Source: CAVUPF01 sp963777915 (GTDB taxonomy: Bacteria > Actinomycetota > Thermoleophilia > Solirubrobacterales > 70-9). From it: a stretch of 64,000 bases of DNA. The stretch covers positions 496,001 through 560,000 of the forward strand of contig CAVZSH010000003.1 of NCBI GenBank assembly GCA_963777915.1, in the 5' to 3' direction. The position numbers and the translations under genes are program-made. Shown in pieces: positions 54,857 through 63,787 of this stretch. Within the stretch, counting starts at the first letter, position 1. Each line of letters begins with the position of its first letter. Below the pieces are notes generated by a model, which was given only the letters and a program-made list of their open reading frames with translations, did not search any database and was not told the origin of the DNA.

Positions 54857-55948
54857 CTACCAGCTACTCGTCAGCTGAGTGATGAACTGGGAGCCGGTCA
54901 GAGGCACGTCTTCGGCACCGGGGAAGGAGACAACGAGCGGGCCGGTCCAGCTTCTCGTGCCGGCGGTGCCCTGCTGGAAGGAGCCGCTGCCGCTGAAGGG
55001 GGCGGGAGGGCTGAGGCTGGCCGAGCTCAGCGCGCTGTCGAAGATGAAGGTCTGCGACGGGGCGAAGGCGAGGGCAAGGCGGTAGACGGCGATCTGGCCT
55101 TCGCTCTGCTCACTGGCGGCGAGGTAGCGGGCCGTATGGGCGCTGTCGGTGGCCGCCGAGAAGAGCGTCGCTCCGAGCGCCGATTTCCAGCCGGCGGCGA
55201 AGGAGGTGATCTTGGCCCGGCCGGGGCTGGGGAGAGGGTGGCTGGAGCGGCTGCGGCGTGGCGAGCGGGCGGGCGGCGTGGAGCAGCCCGAGGCGCCGAG
55301 CAAGCGGACGATGCCCTTGGCGCGGTGGATGTGGGCCGAGGTGTAGCCGCCCTCGCCCTCGAAGTCGATTTCTCCGCGAAAGACGCCGGAGAGGAAGGAG
55401 GGGCTCGCGCCGTGGCAGCCGCGAGAGCGCGCGGCGCGGCGCGAGGGGTGGAAGTGGACTGCGACGCGGCCGAGGTTGGCGAAGTCGGCGCGCAAGCCGG
55501 TCGAGCTGACCTCGCCGCGGGCGATGTAGGTGGTGATCGCGGTGCCGAAGGAGCTCGGGCCGTGGGAGGCGCTGCTGCTGCGGGCCGAGGCGCTGCGGCT
55601 GGAGGGGGCGCCGGGACGAAAAACGCTGAGAAAGACGGTGGATTCGGCCCCCTCGACGACGATCTCATAGCCCTTGCTGGCGAGAAAGCTGAAGCTGGGC
55701 AGGGCCGGGCGAGGCGTGGAGGGCGCGGCGGGGTGGGCGCTCATGCGCAGCAGGGCTCGGGCGTCAAGCGGTGGGGAGATTGGGAGGTTCCGGGGGAGCG
55801 GGGGCAGCGATGGCTCGCCGACCGCGCTCGCGGGCAGCAGGGCGACTGTCGCGGCGACGAGGACGAGGGCGCTGCAGAGCGCGGTGGCAAGTCCGGATGA
55901 GCGCGCTCGCGCCTTGGCGCTGCGGGGCGCGCTGGGGTGGCGGCTCAC
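54857..55948 (-). CDS. Secreted protein of unknown function
   Basis: The protein has 363 residues from GTG 55948. A signal peptide (LATALCSALVLVAATVALLPASA) is followed by a beta-rich domain (GYEIVVEGAESTVFLSVFRP, FGTAITTYIARGEVSSTGLR). A Cys/Ser-rich loop separates this from a second half containing KITSFAAGWKSALGATLFSA. The GTGA overlap with the protease gene at 55945-56991 shows they are co-translated. No family is recognised; a role linked to that protease is plausible. Confidence 0.6.
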   Translation of the reverse strand: MSRHPSAPRSAKARARSSGLATALCSALVLVAATVALLPASAVGEPSLPPLPRNLPISPPLDARALLRMSAHPAAPSTPRPALPSFSFLASKGYEIVVEGAESTVFLSVFRPGAPSSRSASARSSSASHGPSSFGTAITTYIARGEVSSTGLRADFANLGRVAVHFHPSRRAARSRGCHGASPSFLSGVFRGEIDFEGEGGYTSAHIHRAKGIVRLLGASGCSTPPARSPRRSRSSHPLPSPGRAKITSFAAGWKSALGATLFSAATDSAHTARYLAASEQSEGQIAVYRLALAFAPSQTFIFDSALSSASLSPPAPFSGSGSFQQGTAGTRSWTGPLVVSFPGAEDVPLTGSQFITQLTSSW

Positions 55949-56991
55949 CTGACCCTCGCGGCGCGGCCGAAGAGGCGGCCAACCGCCTTGCCGAAGTAGG
56001 GGCCGAAGTCAGTCGCCGGGTCGGAGCGGTAGCCGTAGGTGGTGATGCTGTTGAGCTGGCCGCCGGGGATCGTCCAGCCGCCCCCGGATGCACCGCCGGT
56101 GACGTTGCACTGGACCGCCAGGTTGAGCGGCCCGGGCCAGAAGAATGAGGCGATGTCGTGGCCCTCATAGGGAGTCTGGAGGCAGAGCTGCTGGGTCGAG
56201 CCGTCAAATGGCGCCGCCACCGGGTAGCCGTGGACGTCGAAGAGCTGGCCTGGAGCCAGGCCCCAGGCGATGCCGTCGGCGCCGGCCGCGGCGGCGAGGC
56301 GCTGGCCGCGTTCGTTGCGCGAGACGACGGCGGCACCGACGTCGTAGTTCTCATCGGCGGAGCCGATCCATTGACGGGTGGAGCCGATCCACTTGGCGGC
56401 AAAGACACCGAAGGGGCGCTCGCCGTTGTGGTAGCCGGGAACGAAGACCCATTTGTGGTCATACCATTCGCCGCCGGGCCCGCCGCTGTTGACGCAGTGA
56501 CCGGCGGTGATCACGACGCTGAGGTTCGGCGCGTTGACCGAGGTCCCCGAGCAGCGGGCGAGCCCTTCGCCATGACCGAGGACGATGAAGACGGCGCCGT
56601 TTTGGCTATTGCCGGGAAGGGTGGGTTCGGCGACGGTCTGAAAGGTGGAGCTGGCGCGGGCGGCGGGATCGGAGGCGGCGACGCCGCGGCGCGCGGCGGC
56701 GGGGGCGCGCGGCGGGGTGCGGTAGGGGGTTTCGTGCAGGGCGCGGGCGGAGGGCGATGCGGAAGCGGCGGCGGAGCGCTCGACCTGAGACCCGCCGGCC
56801 AGCTGCACGGACAGCGGCTGGGCCCGCTTCATGCGAGCCGGGGTCCAGAAGCGCAGGGACACGCTAGCCCCGGCGGGGGCGGCGACAGACGCGCCGGCGA
56901 AGGCGGCCTGCGCGGGAACGGCTCCCGCGCAAAGGAGCAGGGCTGCTAAGGCAAGCGAAGCAAAGGCTGGACGAGCGATCACCAGGTCCAT
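55945..56991 (-). CDS. Secreted trypsin-like serine protease
   Basis: The protein has 348 residues from ATG 56991. A signal peptide (LALAALLLCAGAVPAQAAF) precedes a pro-region and an S1-type protease domain. The catalytic triad is His in VITAGHCVNSG, Asp in DENYDVGAAVVS and Ser in VTGGASGGGWTIP. CSGTSVNAPN marks the start of the catalytic fold. The pattern is close to glutamyl-endopeptidase/V8-like bacterial proteases. It overlaps the secreted gene at 54857-55948 by 4 bp. Confidence 0.85.
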   Translation of the reverse strand: MDLVIARPAFASLALAALLLCAGAVPAQAAFAGASVAAPAGASVSLRFWTPARMKRAQPLSVQLAGGSQVERSAAASASPSARALHETPYRTPPRAPAAARRGVAASDPAARASSTFQTVAEPTLPGNSQNGAVFIVLGHGEGLARCSGTSVNAPNLSVVITAGHCVNSGGPGGEWYDHKWVFVPGYHNGERPFGVFAAKWIGSTRQWIGSADENYDVGAAVVSRNERGQRLAAAAGADGIAWGLAPGQLFDVHGYPVAAPFDGSTQQLCLQTPYEGHDIASFFWPGPLNLAVQCNVTGGASGGGWTIPGGQLNSITTYGYRSDPATDFGPYFGKAVGRLFGRAARVR

Positions 56992-57189
56992 GCTACGGAT
57001 GATGCCCAAACTGCTGCGCAAGCCTGCGGATCTAAACAGCAAGCATTGTCGATAGAGCCAGGCACGCGAAGCGCCCCGAAAGCCCGCTGACGGCAGAGCC
57101 CCGCAGCGGTCTCCCAAAGAACGCAAGGGAGGCTTGGTGCAAGCACGAGCCGCGCCGATGGGCTCTAAGCAGTGCAGCGCTGCGAACCC

Positions 57190-57432
57190 CTAGCTGGGGT
57201 TCCCCATGCTGCTGATCGCAAGCAACTCCGCAACTTTTATTAGCCCGAGCGTCGCATGGGGAGACGAAGCGCTACTCCGCATCCGCACTCCGCCGCCTTC
57301 CGGCCCGCGCACCTCGACGATCGTGCAGACATCGCCGATCGTCCAGTTCCCCTCTTTCTCGCCGAAGTCGGCCTCGATCGCCTCCATCTGTTCGGCGATG
57401 TGCTGTCCGACTTTGCTCTGGTCAAGTGCCAT
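57190..57432 (-). CDS. Small hypothetical protein
   Basis: The protein has 80 residues from ATG 57432. It is acidic at the N-terminus (GQHIAEQMEAIEADFGEKEG), with DVCTIVEVRGPEGGGVRMRS in the middle. It is soluble with no signal peptide. Composition is protein-like and the frame is clean, but no family is recognised. Confidence 0.5.
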   Translation of the reverse strand: MALDQSKVGQHIAEQMEAIEADFGEKEGNWTIGDVCTIVEVRGPEGGGVRMRSSASSPHATLGLIKVAELLAISSMGNPS

Positions 57433-57549
57433 CTAGCCCCCAATTCCGCGAATGTGTGTTCCGAGGCCTACCCTAGCCTCAGCAAGCAAGAGTTCGCGGG
57501 CGCGAGTCGCTCGCTCAGGGGTTAGGGTGGGCATGGCGGCTCGGCTCAG

Positions 57550-57948
57550 GTGCCGGGTGCATCGGCTGTGAACCCCGATCCACAGAGCAATCCCGGTGTT
57601 GAGGTGCCTGGGCCGACCCCCGGCAAGACGCCCGCGCCGAGGGTCGGGATCCTGGGTCGGATCGGCTGCCTGGGCTTCGGCCTGGTATTCCAGCTCGGCA
57701 CCCTGATCGCGCTCTTCTTCGCCGAACATCTGCTCAGCGGGCACTACGGGGAATCGGTCTACAACACGGGCCAGCAGGTCGTCGGCGGGGTCCTCGGCAT
57801 CCCGACCGTCGTGCTCGGGGTGGGGGTGCTCGCGGCGGCGCTCTACACCGCCGCGACCGGGCGGCGGGGCTGGCTTACCTTCAAGCTCGCGCTCGCGGCG
57901 ATCGGCCTCTTCGCGCTGATGTTCGCGGTCGAGCTGGCGCTCAAGTAG
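57550..57948 (+). CDS. Small membrane protein
   Basis: The protein has 132 residues from GTG 57550. A proline-rich start is followed by three hydrophobic segments (GCLGFGLVFQLGTLIALFFA, GGVLGIPTVVLGVGVLAAAL, LALAAIGLFALMFAVELAL). It ends 8 bp inside the convergent gene on the other strand. Function unknown. Confidence 0.6.
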   Translation: MPGASAVNPDPQSNPGVEVPGPTPGKTPAPRVGILGRIGCLGFGLVFQLGTLIALFFAEHLLSGHYGESVYNTGQQVVGGVLGIPTVVLGVGVLAAALYTAATGRRGWLTFKLALAAIGLFALMFAVELALK

Positions 57949-58432
57949 GGGGCGGCGGGGCGCCCTTGGCGTGGGCGATGCGGTCGACCATGAGGGCGGG
58001 GTCGGGGAAGGTCACCGTGAGGCGCTGGAGCTTGAGACCTTCGAGGTCGACCGCGAGAGCGTCGCGACCCGCCTTGACCGCGAAGAACTGCCGCCCGTGG
58101 TCGAGGTAGCAGACGCAGAACGGATCAAGGCCGGGGATGACCTTGCGGCCCTTGACGGCGCTGAAGCGGCGGATCGAGTGGATCGGATCGCGATCGACCT
58201 CGGCGCTCGCGATCTGGCTGAGGGGTAGGACGATGTCGGGGGAGAATCGCATCACGAAGGGCGGGACCGGCATCACGACGGCCATATTGCGCAGAGCGAG
58301 GTGGGTCTCGGTGAGCTCGAAGCGCCAGCGGCGCATGCCCGGCATCTTGGAGGGGCGGAACTCGATTGCCTCGGGCTGCCCGGGGGTGGTGGGGGCAGAA
58401 CTCGAGGCGCTGTCGGAGCGGGCGGGTGTCAT
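57941..58432 (-). CDS. Hypothetical cytosolic protein
   Basis: The protein has 163 residues from ATG 58432. The beta-rich domain (RWRFELTETHLALRNMAVVM, VLPLSQIASAEVDRDPIHSI, YLDHGRQFFAVKAGRDALAV) looks like a PH-like or bacterial-PH fold, an inference from pattern only. It converges with the small membrane protein gene and the stops overlap. Confidence 0.55.
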   Translation of the reverse strand: MTPARSDSASSSAPTTPGQPEAIEFRPSKMPGMRRWRFELTETHLALRNMAVVMPVPPFVMRFSPDIVLPLSQIASAEVDRDPIHSIRRFSAVKGRKVIPGLDPFCVCYLDHGRQFFAVKAGRDALAVDLEGLKLQRLTVTFPDPALMVDRIAHAKGAPPPPT

Positions 58433-58564
58433 CTAACGAAGGTGGGCCTCTGGCCCTGGGGTTCTGCCGAGCTGCGAGCCTACCCTGCGCGCCAGATCGC
58501 CGGGATCGGCGCCCACGGCTTCGGGCGCTGACGTTGCCGATCGGCGTCGTTGTACCGTTTGGGC

Positions 58565-58738
58565 ATGAGATCGACCAGTCGAAACGGGAACTGGACGCCC
58601 GAGGGAAAGGCAGAGCTTTCCGCTCTGCGACGTGACTACGTGGACCTCACCCCCGCGCAGCGCGTGAAGCAGGTCTTCGAGCTGTCGAGGTTCCTCTCGC
58701 AGGTGGCCGAGGCAGGACGTCGTCGGCGCAGTGCCTGA
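58565..58738 (+). CDS. Small helical protein upstream of a nucleotidyltransferase
   Basis: The protein has 57 residues from ATG 58565 (MRSTSRNGNWTPEGKAELSA), helical and charged (LRRDYVDLTPAQRVKQVFEL). It ends 8 bp past the start of the nucleotidyltransferase gene at 58731, so the two are coupled. By position it is a likely antitoxin-like partner. Confidence 0.55.
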   Translation: MRSTSRNGNWTPEGKAELSALRRDYVDLTPAQRVKQVFELSRFLSQVAEAGRRRRSA

Positions 58739-59222
58739 GCTCGATATCCGAGCGATCCTCGTGGAGCTTGCCCAAGAGCCGGTCGAGTTCCTCATCATCG
58801 GCGGGGTCGCGGTCGGCTTCCATGGCTACGTCCGCGCAACCAAGGATGTGGACGTTGTGCCCTCACCAGATCCCGAGAACCTCAAGAGGCTGGCCCGGGT
58901 GCTGCGGCGGCTCGACGCGCAGATCGAGGGCGCGCAGGAATTCGGCAGCGAGGAGCTTCCCGACCCGCTGGACCCCGAGGCACTCGCGCTGGGCGGCAAC
59001 TGGGTGCTGCGCACGCGACTCGGGCGCTTCAACGTCATGCAGTGGATCGGCGAGTACGCGCTCTGGGAGAGGCTCGCGCCCACCGCAATCACGGCAGAGA
59101 TCGGCGAGTTGACGGTCAAGGTGGTGAGCTATGACGGCCTGGTCGCGCTTAAGGAGAAAGCGGGCCGGCCCGAGGACCTCGTAGACCTGCGGCGACTGCG
59201 AGAGGCGCGGGGCGAAGGCTGA
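58731..59222 (+). CDS. Nucleotidyltransferase (DUF6036-like)
   Basis: The protein has 163 residues from GTG 58731. Motif FLIIGGVAVGFHGYVRATKDVDVV holds the GG and Asp-x-Asp residues. LGRFNVMQWIGEYALWERL and VVSYDGLVALKEKAGRPEDLVDL match the same layout as the protein at 17431-17955. The two are distant paralogues, here with a small helical partner instead of an XRE regulator. Confidence 0.75.
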   Translation: MPELDIRAILVELAQEPVEFLIIGGVAVGFHGYVRATKDVDVVPSPDPENLKRLARVLRRLDAQIEGAQEFGSEELPDPLDPEALALGGNWVLRTRLGRFNVMQWIGEYALWERLAPTAITAEIGELTVKVVSYDGLVALKEKAGRPEDLVDLRRLREARGEG

Positions 59223-59279
59223 CGAGGGCGGGGTGTTTGGGACCGCTCGGCGGAGCCCTGTCTGGGACGCGACTGACAC

Positions 59280-59984
59280 TCAGGCGGAGGCGCCGCTGAA
59301 CTTGTAGCCGACCCCGCGCACGGTCAGGACCAGCTCGGGGTTCTGGGGATCGCGCTCGACCTTCTGGCGCAGGTTGGAGATATGGACGTCGCAGGCGCGC
59401 TCGTCGCCGTCGAACTCGGTCTGCCAGAGCTCCTCCATGATCTTGCCGCGAGAGAAGACCTCGCCGGGACGGCCGACCAGGAGGCGCAGGAGCTGGAACT
59501 CCGAGCGGGTCAGGTTGACCGGCTCGCCGCGGACGGTGGAGACGTGGCGGACAAGGTCGATCGCCACCGGGCCGGACTCGATGCGGACGGCCTGGGCGAG
59601 CGGGGAGCGGTCGAGCTCGCGGCGGCGCAGCTGGGCGCGCACACGGCCGAGCAGCTCGCGCACCGAGAAGGGCTTGGTGACGTAGTCATCGGCGCCGACC
59701 TCCAGGCCGACCACCTTGTCGACCTCGGCGTCCTTGGCGGTGAGGACGATGATCGGCACGGCACTGCGCGAGCGCACGTCGCGGCAGATGTCGAGGCCCG
59801 AGGGGCCGGGCATCATGATGTCGAGGATGAGCAGGTCGAAGGGGATGCCGTTGCCGAGCATCTCGCTCGCCTCATCACCGTCGGCGGCGCCGGTGACCTC
59901 GAATCCCTCCTGGGCGAGCGCGTAGCCGACCGAGTCGCGGACCGAGGGCTCATCGTCGGCGATCAGGATCCGGCCGCTGCTCAT
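59280..59984 (-). CDS. OmpR/PhoB-family response regulator
   Basis: The protein has 234 residues. Receiver domain with acidic pocket ADDEP, phosphoacceptor Asp in LLILDIMMPGPSGLDI, and VLTAK and DDYVTKPFS. A winged-helix DNA-binding domain follows (NLTRSEFQLLRLLVGRPGEV, ACDVHISNLRQKVERD, TVRGVGYKF). It lies 10 bp downstream of its sensor kinase on the same strand and would be phosphorylated by it. Confidence 0.95.
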   Translation of the reverse strand: MSSGRILIADDEPSVRDSVGYALAQEGFEVTGAADGDEASEMLGNGIPFDLLILDIMMPGPSGLDICRDVRSRSAVPIIVLTAKDAEVDKVVGLEVGADDYVTKPFSVRELLGRVRAQLRRRELDRSPLAQAVRIESGPVAIDLVRHVSTVRGEPVNLTRSEFQLLRLLVGRPGEVFSRGKIMEELWQTEFDGDERACDVHISNLRQKVERDPQNPELVLTVRGVGYKFSGASA

Positions 59985-59994
59985 CGCGCTCCCC

Positions 59995-61296
59995 TCACGC
60001 CACCGGGGTGAGGCTGGGCTGGGCGATCGGGAGGCGGACCCAGAAGGTGCTGCCCGCCCCCTCGACCGAGGAGGCGCCGATCTGGCCCCCCATCACGTCG
60101 ACCATGCGGCGGGCGATAGCCAGGCCGAGCCCGAAGCCCTCCTGCTTTCGGGACTCGGTGCGGCGGTAGAAGCGCTCAAAGACGCGGTCGATCTCCGCCG
60201 CGGGGATACCGGTTCCTGTGTCGATCACCTCCAAGACCACCTCTCTCTCGCCATCGCGGCGGGCGCGAACGGTAACGGTGCCGGGGGGCGGCGTGTTCTT
60301 AAAGGCATTGGTGAGTAGGCCAATCATCACCTGGCGCAGCAGAGTCGGATCGCCTTTGACGGCGAGGTCGGGCTCGACCTCGACTGCCAACCCGACGTGC
60401 GTGGGGGGCTCGAGCGCGGCGGCAACGTCGCGGATCGCGACCGGGACGTCGACCACCTCGGTCTCCCCCACTCCCAGCGACTCGACCCGGGCAAGGGTGA
60501 GCAGCGACTGGGTGAGGCGGCTCATGCGCTCGGCGTCCTCTGAGAGGCGAGCGAGGAAGTGCTCGCGCGCCTCGGGGTCATCCTTGGCGCCGCTCTGCAG
60601 GACCTCGATCGCGCCGGAGATCCCGGCGAGCGGGTTGCGCAGCTCATGCGCGGCGTTGGAGACGAAGTCGGCTTCGGCGAACTCGCGGCGCATCTCCTCG
60701 GTGCGATCGCGAACGACGGCGAGGACGGCGCGCTCATCGGGCAGGGAACGGGCCTGCATCGAGTAGGCCCGGTCGCCTATGCGGAGCGCCGGGTGGGCGG
60801 CGAAGCCGACCTCGGCGGCGCGACGCAGGTGGGGGAGCAGGCTCTCGGAGGGCCGCCCGGCGGGGTCGAGGAGCTTGGCGGCGGCGCTGTTGGAGAAGCG
60901 GACCGAGCCCCCCTCATCGACGACCATCACCGCGTCGGTGAGGCCGTCGAAGATCGCCGCCAGCTTGTTGCGATCGGCGGTGAGGACGCCGAAGCTCTCT
61001 TTGAGGGAGGCGCGCATCGACTCCAGGGCGCGGGCAAGGTCGCCGATCTCATCTGGACCGGAGACCTCGAGGGAGGCATCGAAAGAGCCGGCCGCCATCT
61101 CACCGGCCGCCTGGGCGAGGCGGGCGACGCGATGGGAGATGGCGACGGCGATCAAGAAGCCAGCGAGGACGCCGAGCAGGACCGCGGCGAGCAGGGCGCG
61201 GTGATTGGAGCCGAAGAGATAGACGGCGGTGCCCGTGATCAGGCTTACCGCGGCGAAGGCGCCAGAGAGCCAGAGGCGCATACCGATCCGTCTCAT
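59995..61296 (-). CDS. Two-component sensor histidine kinase
   Basis: The protein has 433 residues. Two membrane helices at the very N-terminus (about 8-50) have almost no loop between them, so sensing is probably in the membrane or cytoplasm. A HAMP domain (about 52-105), a PAS-like domain (KLAAIFDGLTDAVMVVDEGG) and HisKA follow, with phospho-His in FVSNAAHELRNPLAGISGAI. The ATPase has N box VMIGLLTNAFKNTPPPG, G1 VIDTGTGIPA and G2 GFGLGLAIARRMV. Architecture resembles PhoR/SenX3. No phosphate genes lie nearby, so the signal is open. Confidence 0.93.
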   Translation of the reverse strand: MRRIGMRLWLSGAFAAVSLITGTAVYLFGSNHRALLAAVLLGVLAGFLIAVAISHRVARLAQAAGEMAAGSFDASLEVSGPDEIGDLARALESMRASLKESFGVLTADRNKLAAIFDGLTDAVMVVDEGGSVRFSNSAAAKLLDPAGRPSESLLPHLRRAAEVGFAAHPALRIGDRAYSMQARSLPDERAVLAVVRDRTEEMRREFAEADFVSNAAHELRNPLAGISGAIEVLQSGAKDDPEAREHFLARLSEDAERMSRLTQSLLTLARVESLGVGETEVVDVPVAIRDVAAALEPPTHVGLAVEVEPDLAVKGDPTLLRQVMIGLLTNAFKNTPPPGTVTVRARRDGEREVVLEVIDTGTGIPAAEIDRVFERFYRRTESRKQEGFGLGLAIARRMVDVMGGQIGASSVEGAGSTFWVRLPIAQPSLTPVA

Positions 61297-61397
61297 GAAG
61301 GTTTACTAACACAAAACGAATGCGGACTCCCTGCCTGGGTGTGCGGAGCGGGCGCGGCTGTGCGGGGACGGCTGGGCTTCGTGGGAGAATCGGGCGG

Positions 61398-62216
61398 GTG
61401 CGCACGCTGGTCTTCATCCCCGCCTGGAATGAGGAGGCCTCGATCGCCGGGGTAATCGGCGACGTGCGCGCGGCGCTGCCGGAGGCCGACGTGCTGGTGG
61501 TCGACGACGGCTCGGCCGACGCAACCGCGGCGCGGGCCCGGGCGGCGGGGGCGCTGGTCGCCTCGCTGCCCTTCAACCAGGGGCTGGGGGCGGCGCTTCA
61601 GACTGGCTATCTGTACGGGCTGCGCGAGGGCTATGACTTCTGCGCGCATCTGGACGCCGACGGTCAGCACCCGGCGCCCGAGGTGGTGCGGCTGCTGAAG
61701 GAGGTCCTCGCCGACCGCGCCGACCTGGTGATCGGGTCCCGCTACCAGGAGCGCCGCAGCGCTGAGCGCGGCGACGCGGCAACGGTGCACAGCGACGATT
61801 ACAAGCCGACGATCTCGCGGCGGATCGGGACCAGCGTCTTCCGCTTCTTCCTCACCCTGGCGACGCAGCAGCGCTTCACCGACACGACGAGTGGGATGCG
61901 CGCGGCGAACCGTCGGGTGATGGCGCTGTTCAGCGAGCACTACTCGCCCGACTTCGCTGAGATCGAGTCGCTGCAGCTGGCGGTGCGCCAGGGGCTGCGG
62001 GTCGAGGAGGTGCCGGTGCGGATGCTCGAACGGGCGGGAGGGCACTCCTTCCTGACCCCGCTGCGCTCAGCCTTCTTCATCTTCAAGGGGATGATCGTGC
62101 TGGTCGTCGGCCAGTTCCGCCCGCGGCTGGTGGTGGCCGGAGAGCGAGACGATGGGGGCCCGCGCCCGCCCGGCGGGGCGGGTCGCCTGGGGAAGAGCGT
62201 GGAGGCGGAGAGATGA
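61398..62216 (+). CDS. GT2-family glycosyltransferase (dolichyl/polyprenyl-phosphate type)
   Basis: The protein has 272 residues from GTG 61398 (GGGAG upstream). GT-A fold: LVFIPAWNEEASIAGVI, nucleotide-binding VVDDGSADATA, metal-binding CAHLDADGQHPAPE, and VIGSRYQERRS. The C-terminus has a helix (SAFFIFKGMIVLVVGQF). It is coupled to a DUF2304 gene, the usual partner of polyprenyl-phosphate sugar transferases. It probably charges a lipid carrier for GT-C enzymes such as those at 25-30 kb. Confidence 0.88.
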   Translation: MRTLVFIPAWNEEASIAGVIGDVRAALPEADVLVVDDGSADATAARARAAGALVASLPFNQGLGAALQTGYLYGLREGYDFCAHLDADGQHPAPEVVRLLKEVLADRADLVIGSRYQERRSAERGDAATVHSDDYKPTISRRIGTSVFRFFLTLATQQRFTDTTSGMRAANRRVMALFSEHYSPDFAEIESLQLAVRQGLRVEEVPVRMLERAGGHSFLTPLRSAFFIFKGMIVLVVGQFRPRLVVAGERDDGGPRPPGGAGRLGKSVEAER

Positions 62217-62247
62217 GACCTCAGAAGAACAGTGGGGAGGTTCTCCT

Positions 62248-62691
62248 ATGAGCGGCATCGCGCTCGCCGCCCAGGCCCCAAAGGTCAACCTGACCCCGCA
62301 GACGCGGATCCTGGCGGCGGCGATCGCGATCGCCTTCATGGTGATGATCCTCGAGCTGATCCGCCGCGACCGCCTACAGGAGCGCTACAGCGTCGTCTGG
62401 TTCGTCGCGGGGCTTGGGATGCTGGCCGGCGCCGCCTTCCCGGGGCTGTTGGGAGCGCTCGCCGACGTGATGGGCGTCCGCAACACCAACGTGGCCCTCT
62501 TCTCCATCGTCTTGTTGCTGTTGCTCGGCCTGGCGCTCAACTTCAGCGTGATCATGTCCCGCCAGGCGACGCAGATAACCCGCCTGGCCCAGGAGCGAGC
62601 GCTGGAAAAGGCCCGCGAGCAGGCGGCGCAAGAGCAAAACGGCAAAGGCTCGGCGCTCCCCCAGGCCGAGCGCCCTGGGGGAACCGGCTGA
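62248..62691 (+). CDS. DUF2304 membrane protein
   Basis: The protein has 147 residues from ATG 62248 with GGGGAGG upstream. Three hydrophobic segments (RILAAAIAIAFMVMILEL, SVVWFVAGLGMLAGAAFPGL, ALFSIVLLLLLGLALNFSV) are followed by a charged coiled coil (RLAQERALEKAREQAAQEQN). The RDRLQERYSVVW loop is typical of DUF2304. It follows the GT2 gene by 31 bp; the pair likely forms a membrane-bound sugar-transfer complex. Confidence 0.88.
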   Translation: MSGIALAAQAPKVNLTPQTRILAAAIAIAFMVMILELIRRDRLQERYSVVWFVAGLGMLAGAAFPGLLGALADVMGVRNTNVALFSIVLLLLLGLALNFSVIMSRQATQITRLAQERALEKAREQAAQEQNGKGSALPQAERPGGTG

Positions 62692-62869
62692 GCTCTGGGG
62701 ATAGGGGGCGCGACCGCCCGACGCACCTGCCCAGCTGAAACGCAAATGGAAACCGGGGTCGTGATCAGAATGCCTTGGGGTGCCTTGATGCAGTAGTCCG
62801 GCCGCGCTGGTGCGCGGACGCCCCTACCAACCCCCCGGCCCGACAACCCATGGAATCGGTACCCGCCTA

Positions 62870-62891
62870 CACCATGAGGTGTATCATGGTG
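62870..62891. promoter_or_regulatory. Nested palindrome, candidate VapB operator
   Basis: CACCATGA at 62870-62877 pairs with TCATGGTG at 62884-62891, and TACACC/GGTGTA forms a second overlapping dyad. It lies just before the vapB start at 62895, where VapB or VapBC dimers normally bind to repress the operon. Confidence 0.6.
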
Positions 62892-62894
62892 GGT

Positions 62895-63107
62895 ATGACG
62901 AGGACGAACATCGAGATAGACGATCGCCTGGTGGATCGGGCGATGAGCCTCTACCGGCTGCCCAGTAAGCGCGAGGCCGTCGACCTGGCCCTGCGCAGGC
63001 TCGTGGGCGAGCCGATGAGCCGAGAGGAGGCGCTTGGGATGGAGGGGGCCGGCTGGGCCGGTGACCTTGCCGAGATCCGCTCTCGTGAAGAGACCCCCGA
63101 GCAGTGA
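62895..63107 (+). CDS. vapB: VapB-like antitoxin
   Basis: The protein has 70 residues from ATG 62895. The ribbon-helix-helix type N-terminus (MTRTNIEIDDRLVDRAMSLY) and RLPSKREAVDLALRRLVGEP match VapB/DUF2191 antitoxins. The C-terminal tail (LAEIRSREETPEQ) would enter the toxin active site. It overlaps vapC by 4 bp. Confidence 0.88.
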   Translation: MTRTNIEIDDRLVDRAMSLYRLPSKREAVDLALRRLVGEPMSREEALGMEGAGWAGDLAEIRSREETPEQ

Positions 63108-63502
63108 TCCTCGTCGACAGCTCCGCCTGGGTGGAGTTCCTTCGCGCCACCGGCAGCTCCGCCCACCTGCGGGTGCGCTCTGCGCTGCAGGAGAAGGCCG
63201 ACCTGGCAAGTACCGACGTAGTCGTGATGGAGATCCTCGCCGGTGCCCGCGACGAAGCCGACCGTGACCGGCTGCGGCGTCTGCTCTATGGCCTGAAGTT
63301 CCTCGCGGTGGAGGGCCCCACCGACTACGAGCGCGCCGCGGGGCTGTATCGGCTCTGCCGCAGCGCCGGCGAGACGCCACGCAAGCTCACCGACTGCCTG
63401 ATCGCCGCGGTCGCGATCCGCAACGACGCCGAGCTACTCTGCGAGGACGCCGACTTCCTCACTATCGCCCGCCATTCGCCGCTGCGGCTCGCGGCCGGGT
63501 AG
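63104..63502 (+). CDS. vapC: VapC-like PIN-domain toxin ribonuclease
   Basis: The protein has 132 residues from GTG 63104. The PIN site has its four acidic residues: Asp in LVDSSAWVEFL, Glu in VVMEILAGA, Asp in LTDCLIAAVA and Asp in LCEDADFLTIA. It cleaves RNA, often tRNA or rRNA, unless bound by VapB. The coupled GTGA overlap and the upstream palindrome complete a standard type II module. Confidence 0.92.
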   Translation: MILVDSSAWVEFLRATGSSAHLRVRSALQEKADLASTDVVVMEILAGARDEADRDRLRRLLYGLKFLAVEGPTDYERAAGLYRLCRSAGETPRKLTDCLIAAVAIRNDAELLCEDADFLTIARHSPLRLAAG

Positions 63503-63548
63503 CAGCCGGCTTACCTGTCACGCAGGCCGCGTGAGCCCTGGCCGGCCT

Positions 63549-63579
63549 TGGAGCTCGCCGGACTCGAACCGGCGATCTC
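63549..63579 (-). other. tRNA 3'-end-like fragment, possible attachment site
   Basis: On the minus strand the sequence has a full T arm (GCCGG-TTCGAGT-CCGGC) and an acceptor-like 3' strand GAGCTCCA. The D arm, anticodon arm and 5' acceptor strand are not found upstream. Such 3' halves mark the att scar of an element integrated in a tRNA gene. The rest of 63503-63787 shows no gene. Confidence 0.5.
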
Positions 63580-63787
63580 TTGGGTGCGATCCACGAAGCC
63601 GGCCAGCTGAGATTGACAAAAAGCGGCAAGCTTGCAGGTCATTCTTGATGTGGTCCGGGAGGCAACGTCGAGCCGGATGTGCGCGGATATGGGTCGATAT
63701 ATGTCGGCGATTCGGGCACTCCCTGGCGGCGAGTGCCTGAAACTTTGGCGGTCGCTGCCCGCGCTGGCCGGTGGTACCGTTTTCCCG

